Source: Chitinophagales bacterium
Lineage (GTDB): Bacteria; Bacteroidota; Bacteroidia; Chitinophagales; Chitinophagaceae
Length of the DNA stretch: 40,710 bases
NCBI GenBank assembly: GCA_013298665.1
Contig: JAAFIK010000044.1
Coordinates: 1 to 40,710, forward strand
Direction: 5' to 3'
In this document: positions 1-9,778 of the stretch, piece after piece
Layout: every line of letters begins with the position of its first letter
Position numbering within the stretch: position 1 is the stretch's first letter
The notes under the pieces: generated by a model
Database searches by the model: none
Seen by the model: only the letters and a program-made list of their open reading frames with translations
What the model was told of the DNA's origin: nothing
Position numbers and translations under genes: made by a program

Positions 1-3000
1 ACACAATCGATTACTGTATCAACTGCCGGAACTTACACGGTTACAGTAACCCAAAATGGTTGTACCTCTGCTGCATCAGCAGGCACAACGGTTACGGTAG
101 ATGCGCTGCCTACAATCGCCAATGCAGGCCCCGACTTAACAGCCTGTATCAACCCGGGTACAGCCAATATGGCAGCCAACCCTCCCACAGTGGGTACAGG
201 CGCCTGGACGCAAATAGGCGGCCCGGCTACGACCAGTTTCGGAACCAATAACCCGATTACCATTGTTGTGGGGTTAAATACGGCCGGTACCTATACGTAT
301 GTATGGACCATCTCCAACGGTACCTGCGCCCCTTCAAGGGATACCATGACCATTACGGTTAACCCCAACCCGGCGACGTTTACATTGGCTGGCGGCGGAA
401 CCTTCTGCCCCGGTACAACCACCCTTACCGGCCCGGTTGTTCCCAATAGTACATATACCTGGCAAAGAAGCCTCTCCGGTATTGCCAATCCCAATAGCTT
501 TACCAATTTTGGCGGCACTGCTGCTACGCAGGATGTAACATCATCCGGCAACTATCGCTTGATTATTACCAATCAGTTTGGTTGCACAGCATCCGATACA
601 ACTCCGGTAAACATGGCCGACTTTGTGTTCAACGGTAGTTTGGCTACCGGTGATGCACAACAAACAGGCCGCCTCAACCGTTTTGCAACGGTGAGTACCT
701 GCGCAGCGCCCAAAAGCTGTCCGCTTACCTTCACCCCAACAGGTGCCAGGTTCTTCGACAGCTATACTATTACCAACCCCCGCAACGTACCCGTTTGTGC
801 TACCGTTGGCCTCAGAAGCGATTGCGGTACCAGTATTTTCAATGTAGCGTATCTGGGCAGTTTCAACCCCACATCGCTCTGTACCAATTATTTGGCAGAT
901 CCCGGCTCATCGTTCCCGGGTACCGGATATATGGAAGTTACCATTCCTGCCAATGCCACCATCGTAGTGGTAGTGCATGAAGTGAATCCGGGTACAGGCT
1001 GTGCCAGCTACCAATTAACGGTAGATGTACCCAGGGAAACAGGTGTTACGGTTAACCCAGGCACTCCGGTTTGTTCAGCTACACCTGTTACACTAACGGC
1101 ACCGCTTGCCAGTTCTTATTCATGGAACCCCGGCGGTAATACCACACAGGCCATTACCGTTTCACCAGCGGTTACCAGCAAATATTTTGTTACGCTTGGA
1201 TATGGTAATGTGGGATGTACTACCGTTGATTCTGCTACGGTTGTAGTTGGTTCTTTGCCAACAGCAGCATTTGCCGGCAACGATACAGCCGTTTGCGGAT
1301 TGACCATCAACAACCTGGCGGCCAATACCCCTGTGGTAGGAACCGGTATCTGGACACTTGTAACCGGGCCTGGTACTATCAACTTTACCAATGCCAATGC
1401 GCCCAACTCAGGTGCTACGGTTTCTGCCAATGGTGTATATACTTTACGCTGGACGATTGCTACCGGCGCACCCTGCATTAACAGTACGCAGGATGATGTA
1501 TTGGTGAATTTTGCCGCAACGCCTTCTACCGCCGACGCAGGTCTTGATAAAACAGCTTGCGTATCTCCGGGCAATGCGGGCATGACTGCAGCAGTTCCAA
1601 CTGCCGGTACGGGTGTATGGACACAGGTAGCAGGCCCCGTAACGGCCAATATCATATCGCCCAACTTACCCAATACTACGATCAACGGTATGAATACTGT
1701 GGGTACCTATACCTTCAGGTGGACGGTTTCCAACAACCCCTGTCCATCCAATTTTGATGAGGTAAATGTGGTGGTGAGCGGCAATCCGGCCAGCTTCAGC
1801 ATCACAGGTGGTGGTACTTTCTGCCCAACGGGTACAACTCTGATTGGACCCGTTAACCCCAATTATACCTACCAATGGGGTAAGAGTTACTTAGCTGCTC
1901 CTTTTGCCAATCTTGGCACTGGTCAGACAGAGAACGTTACAAGTTCGGGCATTTATCAATTGGTGGTTACCAATCAATTTGGTTGCAGCACCAGCGCCAC
2001 AACGGTTGTGAATGCTGCTGACTATGTATTTAATGGCAGCCTGGCAGCAGGCGATGCCACACAAACCGGCCGTTTGAACCGCTTTGCTAACATCAGCACT
2101 TGTGCGTCGCCTAAAGCTTGTCCCGGTACATTTACCACAGCAGGCTCAAGGGTGTTCGATAGCTATACGATTACTAACCCCCGCCCCGTGCCTGTTTGCG
2201 CCGTCATTGGTCTTAATTCAGGATGCGGTACGGCAATATTCTCCGCAGCATACAGCGGTAGCTTCGATCCCAACAATCTTTGCAATAATTACCTGGCCGA
2301 TCCGGGATCATCCCCCGCCACCAGCATCTTCTACGAAGCTACGATACCTGCCAATGGTACTATAGTAGTGGTGGTACATGAAGTGAACCCCGGACAGGGC
2401 TGTGCCAACTATACCCTTACGGTAGATGTGCCCAGGGATGGTGCACCCATTGTGATAAACCCGCCAACCGTTACCTGTGCCAGTACGGCCACATTGACAG
2501 CGCCTGTGGCGAACAGCTATTTGTGGGCCCCCGGTGGTGCCACTACGCGTAGCATTACCACACCGCCTTTATTTGCGGATACCAAGTATAAAGTAACACT
2601 TGGATACGGCAATAATGGCTGTAACCGGGTTGATTCAGCTACCGTAACGGTTACCAGCTTACCACCCGCGATTACATGCCCGGCTAATATTTCCGCCAGC
2701 AATACACCAGGTATTTGCGGCAGGGCCGTAACGTATACGCCAACGGTTGGCGGGTTGCCTGCACCTGCCATTACCTATGCCTTTACCGGTGCTACAGTAG
2801 CCTCAGGCTCAGGGGATGGTAGCGGTTCTGTATTCAACGTAGGTGTTACTACCGTAACGTTAACAGCTACCAATGCCTGCGGCAATGTGAATTGCTCCTT
2901 TACCGTAACCATTACTGATAACCAGGCTCCAACGGTAACAGCAGGCACCATTGGCAGTTGCTACCCAACCGTAGCGGCAGCCCAGGCAGCAGCCTTGGCA

Positions 3001-5661
3001 GCAACAAGCGCTACCGATAACTGCCCCGGTGTATTAACAGAAACCGCTTCAACAGTGGGAACCTGCAGCGCCGTGGTAACAGTAAGAACAACGGATGCGG
3101 CGGGTAATTTCACCGATGTAACTTATAATACAAGGATTGACAATACGGCACCGACGGTTACCGTGGGTACCATAGGTTCTTGCTACCCAACTGTGGCAGC
3201 GGCAGAGGCAGCAGCATTGGCGGCCACATCGGCTACCGATAACTGTCCCGGTGCATTGACGGAAGTAGCTTCAACGGTAGGTACCTGCAGTGCAGTAGTT
3301 ACTGTAACGACTACTGATGGTTGTGGTAATGCCACCGCGGTTACTTATAATACAAGGATCGACAATACGCCGCCAGCATTAACCTGTCCCGCAGCCGTAG
3401 CCGTTTGTGGTACAGCAGCGGTGCCGGCAGCAAACATTGCCCTGGTTACCAATGTGACGGACAACTGTCCGGGTGCTATTTCGGTTACACACCAGGGAGA
3501 TGTCGTAAACGGGTTCTCTGTAACAGCGCCTTATACGATTACCCGCACCTACCGGGCTACAGATGGCTGCGGCAACTTTACCGACTGCACGCAAACAATA
3601 ACAGTTAACCCCATCCCGACAGTGAATACGGTTGCGGATCAGGTACTTTGCAATACAGGTGCTTCGGCCGCCATTAATTTCGGCAGCCCTGTAGCAGGTA
3701 CCACCTATAGCTGGACAAATAATACCACCTCGATCGGCCTTGCGGCCAGTGGTACGGGCAATATTGCGAGTTTTACAGCTACCAATACGGGTATTGTACC
3801 GGTAACGGCTACCATTACGGTAACGCCATCAGCGAACGGTTGTCCCGGTCCATCCATCACCTTTACCATTACCGTGAACCCGACGCCTACCGTAAATGCG
3901 GTGAGCAGCCAGGCACTTTGTAACGGTGCTGCAACAGCGGCCATCAGTTTCAGCGGTGTTGTAGCCGGTACTGCTTATAATTGGGTGAATAACAATACGT
4001 CTATCGGATTGCCCACCAATGGTACCGGTAATATCGGCAGCTTTACTGCGGTGAACGTTGGCTCAGTGCCGGTAGTGGCTACTATTACGGTAACGCCGGT
4101 GGCTAATAACTGTCCGGGAGCATCGCGTACTTTTACCATCACGGTGAACCCCACGCCAACCGTGAAGCCGGTAGTGGCTCAGGCGCTTTGTAACGGCGCA
4201 CCAACGTCTGCTATTTCCTTCAATGGCGATGTAGCCAATACCACGTACAGTTGGGTAAACAATACGCCATCCATCGGCCTTCCTGCCACGGGTATCGGCG
4301 ACATTGCAAGCTTTACTGCCACCAATACGGGTACGGTACCGGTTACCGCCACCATTACGGTAACGCCAAGTGCGAATGGTTGTATTGGCTTATCGGGTAC
4401 CTTTACCATTACGGTGAATCCAACGCCGGCTGTCAACACCGTGGCGAGTCAGGCGCTTTGCAATACGTTCACCACTGCTGCGGTAACCTTCAGTGGCCCG
4501 GTATCGGGTACTACTTACAATTGGACAAATAATACGGCATCTATTGGTCTTGCTGCCAGTGGTACGGGTAATATCCCTGCCTTTACCGCGGTAAATACAG
4601 GAGCGGCACCAGTGGTGGCCACCATCACGGTTACACCCACCAGTTCTAATGGTTGTGTCGGTGCGTCAAGAAGCTTTACCATTACCGTTAATCCAACGCC
4701 GGTAGTGACGCTGAATGCCTTTGCAGGCATCTGTAAAAATGCTGCAACGATTACGCTCACGGGTGGTTCACCAGCGGGCGGTACATACTTTGTGGATGGT
4801 GTGGCACAGACGGTGTTCAACCCGGCCAACTACACGGTAGGTAACCACACGATAACATACCGGTTTACGAATATCTATGGTTGTACCAATACGAGCAGTC
4901 CGCAAACTATTGAAGTGTATGCGGCGCCGGTAAGTGCCTTTGCAGTAAGTTCCGCCAGTGGTCAGTGTTTACTGGGTAACGTATTCACTTTTGCGAACAA
5001 CAGTACGGGTGCCATCAGCTACTTGTGGAATTTTGGGGATGGAACGACTTCGACATCAGCTATACCTGTCAAGTCTTATCTTGCTGCGGGAACATATACC
5101 ATCACACTTACGGCTACAACCAGCAATGGTTGCCAGGAAACAGTGAGCCGTACGGTAACGGTGTATCCGCAACCGGCCAAACCTGTTGTGATACCTGAGT
5201 TTGGTAATGGCATACGCAGCAGCGTGGTTGAGAACAGCTATACCTGGTTCCTCAACAACAACGCCATCAGCGGCAGCAATGCGCGGTATTTCTACCCGCA
5301 GGTGTCCGGTCAGTACCAGGTACAGGTAGCCACTATTTTTGGTTGTACAGCGAAGAGTGACAGTCTCTTCTACATACCGGAGAAATTCTTTGCTGCAGGT
5401 GCGGATGAACAGTTTGTATTTGTGTATCCCAAGCCGGTAAGGGGCGACTTTATTAATGTGCATTTCAACATACCCACGAAGAACCCCGTACAGTATGCGT
5501 TCTTTACTGAGTCGGGTCAGTTGCTTACGAGCGGTACAATACCACGCAATACCCGCACATTCAACATCAATGTGAAGAGGTATCCAAGTGGGGCATACGT
5601 TCTTAAGCTCACTGATAACTTCAATCTGGTAAGGGGCATTGTGGTACCGATTTTGCGGTAA
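1..5661 (+). CDS. Giant repeat-rich T9SS-secreted surface protein (5' end outside window)
   Basis: The reading frame is open from the first base of the window, so the true start lies upstream; 1886 residues are visible. It is built almost entirely of beta-sandwich repeats. A unit of about 380 residues occurs twice (about nt 110-1260 and 1526-2665), with one shorter related copy between. An HYR-like domain follows (about nt 2675-2925), then two copies of a Cys-containing 75-residue unit with TDNCPG (about 2929-3375). Four PKD-like units of about 90 residues come next (starts near 3610, 3880, 4150, 4420), then a classic PKD domain with YLWNFGDG (near 5020). The last 80 residues (VYPKPVRGDF to the end) look like a type A T9SS sorting domain, so export across the outer membrane and surface attachment or release are expected. 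Ligand and exact role are unknown; an adhesin or matrix protein is the likeliest reading. Confidence 0.88.
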   Translation, partial: TQSITVSTAGTYTVTVTQNGCTSAASAGTTVTVDALPTIANAGPDLTACINPGTANMAANPPTVGTGAWTQIGGPATTSFGTNNPITIVVGLNTAGTYTYVWTISNGTCAPSRDTMTITVNPNPATFTLAGGGTFCPGTTTLTGPVVPNSTYTWQRSLSGIANPNSFTNFGGTAATQDVTSSGNYRLIITNQFGCTASDTTPVNMADFVFNGSLATGDAQQTGRLNRFATVSTCAAPKSCPLTFTPTGARFFDSYTITNPRNVPVCATVGLRSDCGTSIFNVAYLGSFNPTSLCTNYLADPGSSFPGTGYMEVTIPANATIVVVVHEVNPGTGCASYQLTVDVPRETGVTVNPGTPVCSATPVTLTAPLASSYSWNPGGNTTQAITVSPAVTSKYFVTLGYGNVGCTTVDSATVVVGSLPTAAFAGNDTAVCGLTINNLAANTPVVGTGIWTLVTGPGTINFTNANAPNSGATVSANGVYTLRWTIATGAPCINSTQDDVLVNFAATPSTADAGLDKTACVSPGNAGMTAAVPTAGTGVWTQVAGPVTANIISPNLPNTTINGMNTVGTYTFRWTVSNNPCPSNFDEVNVVVSGNPASFSITGGGTFCPTGTTLIGPVNPNYTYQWGKSYLAAPFANLGTGQTENVTSSGIYQLVVTNQFGCSTSATTVVNAADYVFNGSLAAGDATQTGRLNRFANISTCASPKACPGTFTTAGSRVFDSYTITNPRPVPVCAVIGLNSGCGTAIFSAAYSGSFDPNNLCNNYLADPGSSPATSIFYEATIPANGTIVVVVHEVNPGQGCANYTLTVDVPRDGAPIVINPPTVTCASTATLTAPVANSYLWAPGGATTRSITTPPLFADTKYKVTLGYGNNGCNRVDSATVTVTSLPPAITCPANISASNTPGICGRAVTYTPTVGGLPAPAITYAFTGATVASGSGDGSGSVFNVGVTTVTLTATNACGNVNCSFTVTITDNQAPTVTAGTIGSCYPTVAAAQAAALAATSATDNCPGVLTETASTVGTCSAVVTVRTTDAAGNFTDVTYNTRIDNTAPTVTVGTIGSCYPTVAAAEAAALAATSATDNCPGALTEVASTVGTCSAVVTVTTTDGCGNATAVTYNTRIDNTPPALTCPAAVAVCGTAAVPAANIALVTNVTDNCPGAISVTHQGDVVNGFSVTAPYTITRTYRATDGCGNFTDCTQTITVNPIPTVNTVADQVLCNTGASAAINFGSPVAGTTYSWTNNTTSIGLAASGTGNIASFTATNTGIVPVTATITVTPSANGCPGPSITFTITVNPTPTVNAVSSQALCNGAATAAISFSGVVAGTAYNWVNNNTSIGLPTNGTGNIGSFTAVNVGSVPVVATITVTPVANNCPGASRTFTITVNPTPTVKPVVAQALCNGAPTSAISFNGDVANTTYSWVNNTPSIGLPATGIGDIASFTATNTGTVPVTATITVTPSANGCIGLSGTFTITVNPTPAVNTVASQALCNTFTTAAVTFSGPVSGTTYNWTNNTASIGLAASGTGNIPAFTAVNTGAAPVVATITVTPTSSNGCVGASRSFTITVNPTPVVTLNAFAGICKNAATITLTGGSPAGGTYFVDGVAQTVFNPANYTVGNHTITYRFTNIYGCTNTSSPQTIEVYAAPVSAFAVSSASGQCLLGNVFTFANNSTGAISYLWNFGDGTTSTSAIPVKSYLAAGTYTITLTATTSNGCQETVSRTVTVYPQPAKPVVIPEFGNGIRSSVVENSYTWFLNNNAISGSNARYFYPQVSGQYQVQVATIFGCTAKSDSLFYIPEKFFAAGADEQFVFVYPKPVRGDFINVHFNIPTKNPVQYAFFTESGQLLTSGTIPRNTRTFNINVKRYPSGAYVLKLTDNFNLVRGIVVPILR

Positions 5662-5682
5662 TCCCCTCAATATTTATTGCAG

Positions 5683-5719
5683 GAGGCTGTCTCAATATAA
5701 CGAGGCAGCCTCTTTTTTT
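5683..5719 (+). terminator. Rho-independent terminator after the T9SS protein gene
   Basis: The arms gaggctgtctc (5683-5693) and gaggcagcctc (5702-5712) pair over 11 bp with one G-U wobble and an 8-nt loop, and are followed by seven T. It sits 21 nt after the stop codon and separates this gene from glpD. Confidence 0.9.
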
Positions 5720-5778
5720 GGAGTGCAGACAGAAAGCAGTTGTGCAGCCCTGTTGTTTTACAGACAGCGCTTAAATGT

Positions 5779-5786
5779 TACCTTAG
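5779..5786 (+). promoter_or_regulatory. Putative Bacteroidota -7 element (TAccTTAG) before glpD
   Basis: TAccTTAG resembles TAnnTTTG and ends only 4 nt before the ATG at 5791. A TTG lies about 20-25 nt upstream (5752 region). If real, transcription would begin at or next to the start codon, giving a leaderless or nearly leaderless mRNA. It also argues against the in-frame TTG start at 5740, which would lie upstream of the promoter. Confidence 0.4.
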
Positions 5787-5790
5787 CTCC

Positions 5791-7350
5791 ATGAACCGTG
5801 CAGCACAATGGGAGCAACTGACCGCGGGTGGCGAATGGGACATCATCATTATTGGTGGTGGCGCTACAGGGCTTGCCTGTGCTGTTGATGCTGCCAGCCG
5901 GGGATTGCGAACGCTGTTGCTGGAGCGCTCAGATTTTGCAAAGGGTACCAGCAGCCGTGCTACAAAACTGGTACATGGCGGTGTGCGTTACCTTGCGCAG
6001 GGCAATATCCGTCTGGTAAAAGAAGCCCTTGCCGAGCGTGGCTGGCTGCTCCGCCAGGCACCCCAGGTTTGTCACCCGCTTGCCTTTGTTATTCCGGTGT
6101 ACCGATGGTGGCAGAAATGGTACTATGGCTTTGGTCTATGGCTCTATGAAACCCTGTCGTTCCGGCAGCGCCTCGGACCTACCCGCCTGCTTTCCAAAGC
6201 AGCCACACTGGAGGCCTTACCGGGGATCAACCCGGTAAAATTATGTGGTGGTATCCGCTATTATGATGGCCAGTTTGATGATGCACGCCTTGCCATTACA
6301 CTTGCCCGTACTGCTGTGACGGCAGGAGCCACCTTGCTCAATTATGTGGCGGTAACAGGCTTCATCCGCAATGGTGCCACCATTAATGGGGTTACTGCGC
6401 AGGATATGGTAACCGGTGCCGGGATAACCTGCAGCGCCCGTGTAATCATCAATGCCACAGGTGTATTTGCGGATACCCTGCTGCAACTGGCCGAGCAAAG
6501 CGCCAGGCAAACGATCACCCCGTCACAAGGTGTTCACCTGGTGGTGAGCCGATCATTCCTGCCCGGTTCCCATGCCCTTATGATTCCCAAAACCACTGAT
6601 GGCCGCGTGTTGTTTGCGATACCCTGGCGGGAACAATTGCTGATCGGTACAACCGATACACCAGTACCTGCTGTAACGGAAGAACCCATTGCCCTGCCCG
6701 AAGAGATCGATTTTATCCTGGCTAATATCAATCAATATACCCTCCGGGTTGTAACGCGTGCTGATATTAAGGCCATCTTTACAGGTCTGCGTCCGCTTGC
6801 TGCTGCCGGCGCAGGCACCAAAACGGCCATTATGCCCCGCGACCACCGGGTACTGCGTCTGCCGTCCGGTCTGCTGCATATTACCGGCGGCAAATGGACA
6901 ACCTGCCGGCGTATGGCTGAAGATGCCATCAACCTCGCCGCAAAGTCATTTCCCCGCAGGGATCTCCCTTGCAGAACGACCCATATGCGGTTGCATGGCT
7001 ATAGCACAGCCGTCAATCACCATCACCTGGATGTGTATGGCAGCGATGCGCCGAAACTACTGGCGCTTACTGCCGCTGAACCCCGTCTTACCACCCTTGT
7101 GCATCCGGATTATCCCTTTACGCTTGCTGAGGTGGTTTGGGCGGTGCAGGCGGAGATGGCAATGACGGTAGAAGATGTGCTTGCCCGCCGCGTTCGGCTG
7201 CTGTTTATCGATGCGCGTGCTGCTGTTGAAGCGGCACCGGTAGTAGCCTCCGAAATGGCCTTGTTGCTGCGTCGGGATACTGAATGGCAGACAGCGCAGG
7301 TAGAAAGCTTTACCAGGCTTGCCAGGCATTATACGGCTGATGCCGGATAA
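5791..7350 (+). CDS. glpD: FAD-dependent glycerol-3-phosphate dehydrogenase
   Basis: This enzyme oxidises sn-glycerol 3-phosphate to dihydroxyacetone phosphate and passes electrons to quinone at the inner face of the cytoplasmic membrane. The 519-residue protein opens with the FAD-binding motif GGGATG (residues 22-27), followed by the family-typical KGTSSRATKLVHGGVRYL stretch. GGKWTTCRRMA marks the second dinucleotide-contact region, and the C-terminal 100 residues fit the DAO_C domain of GlpD. Length is normal for the family. The ATG at 5791 is preferred over an upstream TTG because the latter adds 17 unconserved residues and would precede the putative promoter. The next gene encodes the glycerol facilitator, supporting a role in glycerol use. 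No glycerol kinase gene is present in the window. Confidence 0.93.
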   Translation: MNRAAQWEQLTAGGEWDIIIIGGGATGLACAVDAASRGLRTLLLERSDFAKGTSSRATKLVHGGVRYLAQGNIRLVKEALAERGWLLRQAPQVCHPLAFVIPVYRWWQKWYYGFGLWLYETLSFRQRLGPTRLLSKAATLEALPGINPVKLCGGIRYYDGQFDDARLAITLARTAVTAGATLLNYVAVTGFIRNGATINGVTAQDMVTGAGITCSARVIINATGVFADTLLQLAEQSARQTITPSQGVHLVVSRSFLPGSHALMIPKTTDGRVLFAIPWREQLLIGTTDTPVPAVTEEPIALPEEIDFILANINQYTLRVVTRADIKAIFTGLRPLAAAGAGTKTAIMPRDHRVLRLPSGLLHITGGKWTTCRRMAEDAINLAAKSFPRRDLPCRTTHMRLHGYSTAVNHHHLDVYGSDAPKLLALTAAEPRLTTLVHPDYPFTLAEVVWAVQAEMAMTVEDVLARRVRLLFIDARAAVEAAPVVASEMALLLRRDTEWQTAQVESFTRLARHYTADAG

Positions 7351-7418
7351 TCTTTTACCCCGAACCGGCTTGGCATAGCGGGATCTGTAAATCTGGTCTG
7401 CTTGTCTTTCAAAAATGG

Positions 7419-7426
7419 TATCTTAG
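7419..7426 (+). promoter_or_regulatory. Putative -7 element (TATCTTAG) before glpF
   Basis: TATCTTAG lies 11 nt before an ATG at 7438 and 23 nt before the ATG at 7450. No convincing -33 TTTG is seen at 19-21 nt. It suggests glpF can be transcribed on its own, besides read-through from glpD. Confidence 0.35.
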
Positions 7427-7449
7427 TTTTTCAATTAATGTTATCGCTT

Positions 7450-8166
7450 ATGTCTCCCTTTACTGCTGAACTGCTCGGTACCCTGTTTCTGATACTGCTG
7501 GGAAACGGCGTTGTGGCCAATATCCTGCTTCATCAAACGAAGGGGAATAACAGCGGATTGATTGTTGTCGCTTTTGGCTGGAGCATAGCCGTATTTGTTG
7601 GCGTTTATACAGCATCGCATGGTAGTGGTGCTCATCTTAACCCTGCCGTTACCCTTGGCCTTGCGGTCATCGGTAAGTTTCCGTGGGCAGATGTACCGCT
7701 GTATATTGCGGCTCAGTTTGCCGGTGCTATGCTCGGGGCAACGGGCGTATGGCTTACCTACCGGCAGCATTATGATGCAACAGACGATCCCGGTCTGCAA
7801 CTGGCCACGTTCTGCAACTCGCCCGCTATTGCCAGCACCCCGCATAACCTGCTTACTGAAATGATCGGCACATTTGTATTGATGATGGGTGTACTCTTTA
7901 TGACAAAGCCGGGCAGCAGTTTGGGAACCCTGGATGCGCTGCCGGTAGCTTTGCTGGTACTGGGTATCGGGTTGTCGCTGGGCGGCCCTACCGGTTATGC
8001 GATCAACCCTGCCCGCGATCTGGGGCCGCGGATCATGCACGCCCTGTTGCCGATGCAACACAAGGGCAGCAGCAACTGGAAGTATAGCTGGATACCTGTT
8101 GCCGGGCCTGTTGCCGGTGCAGTTGCAGCAGCACTACTGTATCATTATGTCTTCAACGGAAACTGA
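7450..8166 (+). CDS. glpF: Glycerol uptake facilitator (MIP/aquaglyceroporin)
   Basis: A 238-residue integral membrane channel of the MIP family that lets glycerol cross the inner membrane passively. Both NPA boxes are present: HLNPAVTLG (NPA at 64-66) and YAINPARDLGPR (NPA at 186-188). The Asp right after NPAR (D190) is the residue that typically separates glycerol facilitators from water-selective aquaporins. Six hydrophobic spans can be followed between and around the two boxes. The ATG at 7450 gives a normal family N-terminus (MSPFTAELLGT); an ATG at 7438 would add four residues and is also possible. It follows glpD by 99 nt and precedes the decarboxylase gene by 45 nt. Uptake here with oxidation by GlpD forms a glycerol pathway that still needs a kinase encoded elsewhere. 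Confidence 0.93.
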   Translation: MSPFTAELLGTLFLILLGNGVVANILLHQTKGNNSGLIVVAFGWSIAVFVGVYTASHGSGAHLNPAVTLGLAVIGKFPWADVPLYIAAQFAGAMLGATGVWLTYRQHYDATDDPGLQLATFCNSPAIASTPHNLLTEMIGTFVLMMGVLFMTKPGSSLGTLDALPVALLVLGIGLSLGGPTGYAINPARDLGPRIMHALLPMQHKGSSNWKYSWIPVAGPVAGAVAAALLYHYVFNGN

Positions 8167-8211
8167 TCCCGGACCGTATTATCAACGCCTTTTACAGGAA
8201 GAAAAACAAAC

Positions 8212-9633
8212 ATGACTGAATTATTACAACAAGCTTTTGACAGCACAAATTTCAGGGCAGCCGGGCATCAGTTGGTAGATCAGCTTGCCGATTATCTGGC
8301 GGCTAATCTGCACAGCCAGCAGGAGCAGGTGTATCAATGGGTGCCGCCGGAGGAGCAATTAGATTACTGGCAGCGTTTTCTGCAACAGCCTGCTACTGCA
8401 GATAGCCTGTTCAGTGCAGTACTCAACCGGTCGATGCATCTGCACCACACGCATTACATGGGCCACCAGGTAGCGGTACCCGCACCGGCAGCAGCTTTAT
8501 CGGCCTTGATGGGTGCTATGCTCAACAATGGTACTGCCGTTTATGAGATGGGCAGTGTGTCTGCACCGATGGAGAAAATCATTATTGCAGAAACGGCAAA
8601 AGCCATCGGGTTTGACCGTACAGCAGAAGGATACCTCACGTCGGGTGGTACCCTTGCCAACCTTACTGCCCTTCTTGCTGCGAGGCGACAGCAGGCTGCA
8701 GATGATGTCTGGGAAAACGGGCAGCAAACCCGTCTTGCAGTTATGGTTTCTGAAGAAGCACATTATTGCGTGGACAGAGCCGTGCGTGCCATGGGGTGGG
8801 GAGCCGAAGGTATTATTAAGGTGCCGGCGAATGCCGATTATACTATGGATACAAGCCTTCTTGAAGCTGCATATGAAAAAGCCAGGGCTAAGGGGATACA
8901 GGTTATTGCTGTTGTTGGGAGTGCCTGCTCCACCTCCACGGGCGCATACGATGATCTGGAAGCGATCGGTAGTTTTTGCCGGAAATATAAACTCTGGTTG
9001 CATGTGGACGGGGCGCATGGCGGAGCCGTTATTTTTTCTGCCAAATATGCACACCTGATCCGGGGTATCCACGAGGCCGACTCAGTAGTGATCGATTATC
9101 ACAAAATGCTGCTTACACCGGCGCTCACTACTGCACTCATTTTTAAAAATGGCGGCTACTCTTACGAAACCTTTGCACAAAAGGCACAATATCTCTGGGA
9201 AAAAGGTGAGGACCGGGACTGGTATAACCTCGCCCGGCGCACTTTTGAATGTACGAAACACATGATGGCTCTGCGTGTGTATACCCTGCTCAGCCTTTAT
9301 GGGGTTCAGCTTTTTGATGATGCGGTAACCACGCTCTACGATCTTGGTATCCGCTTTGCAGCGATGATCAGCGCAAGGCCAGGCTTTGAACTTGCTGTAC
9401 AGCCACGGACCAATATCGTATGCTTCCGCTTCAATAACGGGCAGGATGATGAAGCTGTACTGAATATACGCAACAGCAATATCCGTAAGCGGCTTGTGGA
9501 GAGCGGACATTTTTACATTGTGCAAACACAGCTAAAGGGCAGCACCTGGCTGCGGGTGAGCCTCATGAACCCATTCACGGGCGAAAAGGAGCTGTCGGCC
9601 TTACTGGATGCGATAGCCGAAAAAAATGCCTGA
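8212..9633 (+). CDS. PLP-dependent group II amino acid decarboxylase
   Basis: A 473-residue cytoplasmic enzyme of the PLP fold-type I, group II decarboxylase family (relatives: diaminobutyrate, aromatic-amino-acid and glutamate decarboxylases). LHVDGAHGG holds the Asp (D266) that contacts the pyridine nitrogen of PLP, and DYHKMLL holds the Schiff-base Lys (K298). The N-terminal segment with HHTHYMGHQV and the central YLTSGGTLANLTAL block are family-typical. Substrate cannot be told from sequence; the order of motifs most resembles the diaminobutyrate/aromatic decarboxylase branch. It starts 45 nt after glpF with no promoter seen in the gap, so co-transcription with glpF is likely. A functional link to glycerol use is not obvious. 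Confidence 0.85.
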   Translation: MTELLQQAFDSTNFRAAGHQLVDQLADYLAANLHSQQEQVYQWVPPEEQLDYWQRFLQQPATADSLFSAVLNRSMHLHHTHYMGHQVAVPAPAAALSALMGAMLNNGTAVYEMGSVSAPMEKIIIAETAKAIGFDRTAEGYLTSGGTLANLTALLAARRQQAADDVWENGQQTRLAVMVSEEAHYCVDRAVRAMGWGAEGIIKVPANADYTMDTSLLEAAYEKARAKGIQVIAVVGSACSTSTGAYDDLEAIGSFCRKYKLWLHVDGAHGGAVIFSAKYAHLIRGIHEADSVVIDYHKMLLTPALTTALIFKNGGYSYETFAQKAQYLWEKGEDRDWYNLARRTFECTKHMMALRVYTLLSLYGVQLFDDAVTTLYDLGIRFAAMISARPGFELAVQPRTNIVCFRFNNGQDDEAVLNIRNSNIRKRLVESGHFYIVQTQLKGSTWLRVSLMNPFTGEKELSALLDAIAEKNA

Positions 9634-9740
9634 CCAGGATAGCCTCCTGCAGACATCACAATTGTACAGGGGGCAGAAGCGTAATGGTTAAGGCCGCTGC
9701 CCGGATATTTTCACCAATAACCCAGATGATCACTTTTTCC

Positions 9741-9748
9741 TAACTTTG
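9741..9748 (+). promoter_or_regulatory. Bacteroidota -7 element (TAACTTTG)
   Basis: A clean TAnnTTTG match 30 nt before the ATG at 9779. No TTTG is seen at the expected -33 distance. The 145-nt gap that contains it holds no gene, only a weak long-loop GGGCAG/CTGCCC pairing at 9671-9702. Confidence 0.55.
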
Positions 9749-9778
9749 CCGTTTGTACCAGCAATTTTTTAATCTAAT

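Noticed and set aside
3610..4700. Regular repeats considered as a CRISPR array
   Set aside because: The spacing is about 270 nt and the repeats translate continuously as PKD-like domains.
5056..5670. Minus-strand open frame of 204 codons at the end of the T9SS gene
   Set aside because: It overlaps the PKD and sorting domains on the other strand and has no own signals.
5740..5790. Upstream TTG start extending glpD by 17 residues
   Set aside because: The extra residues precede the conserved N-terminus and overlap the putative promoter.
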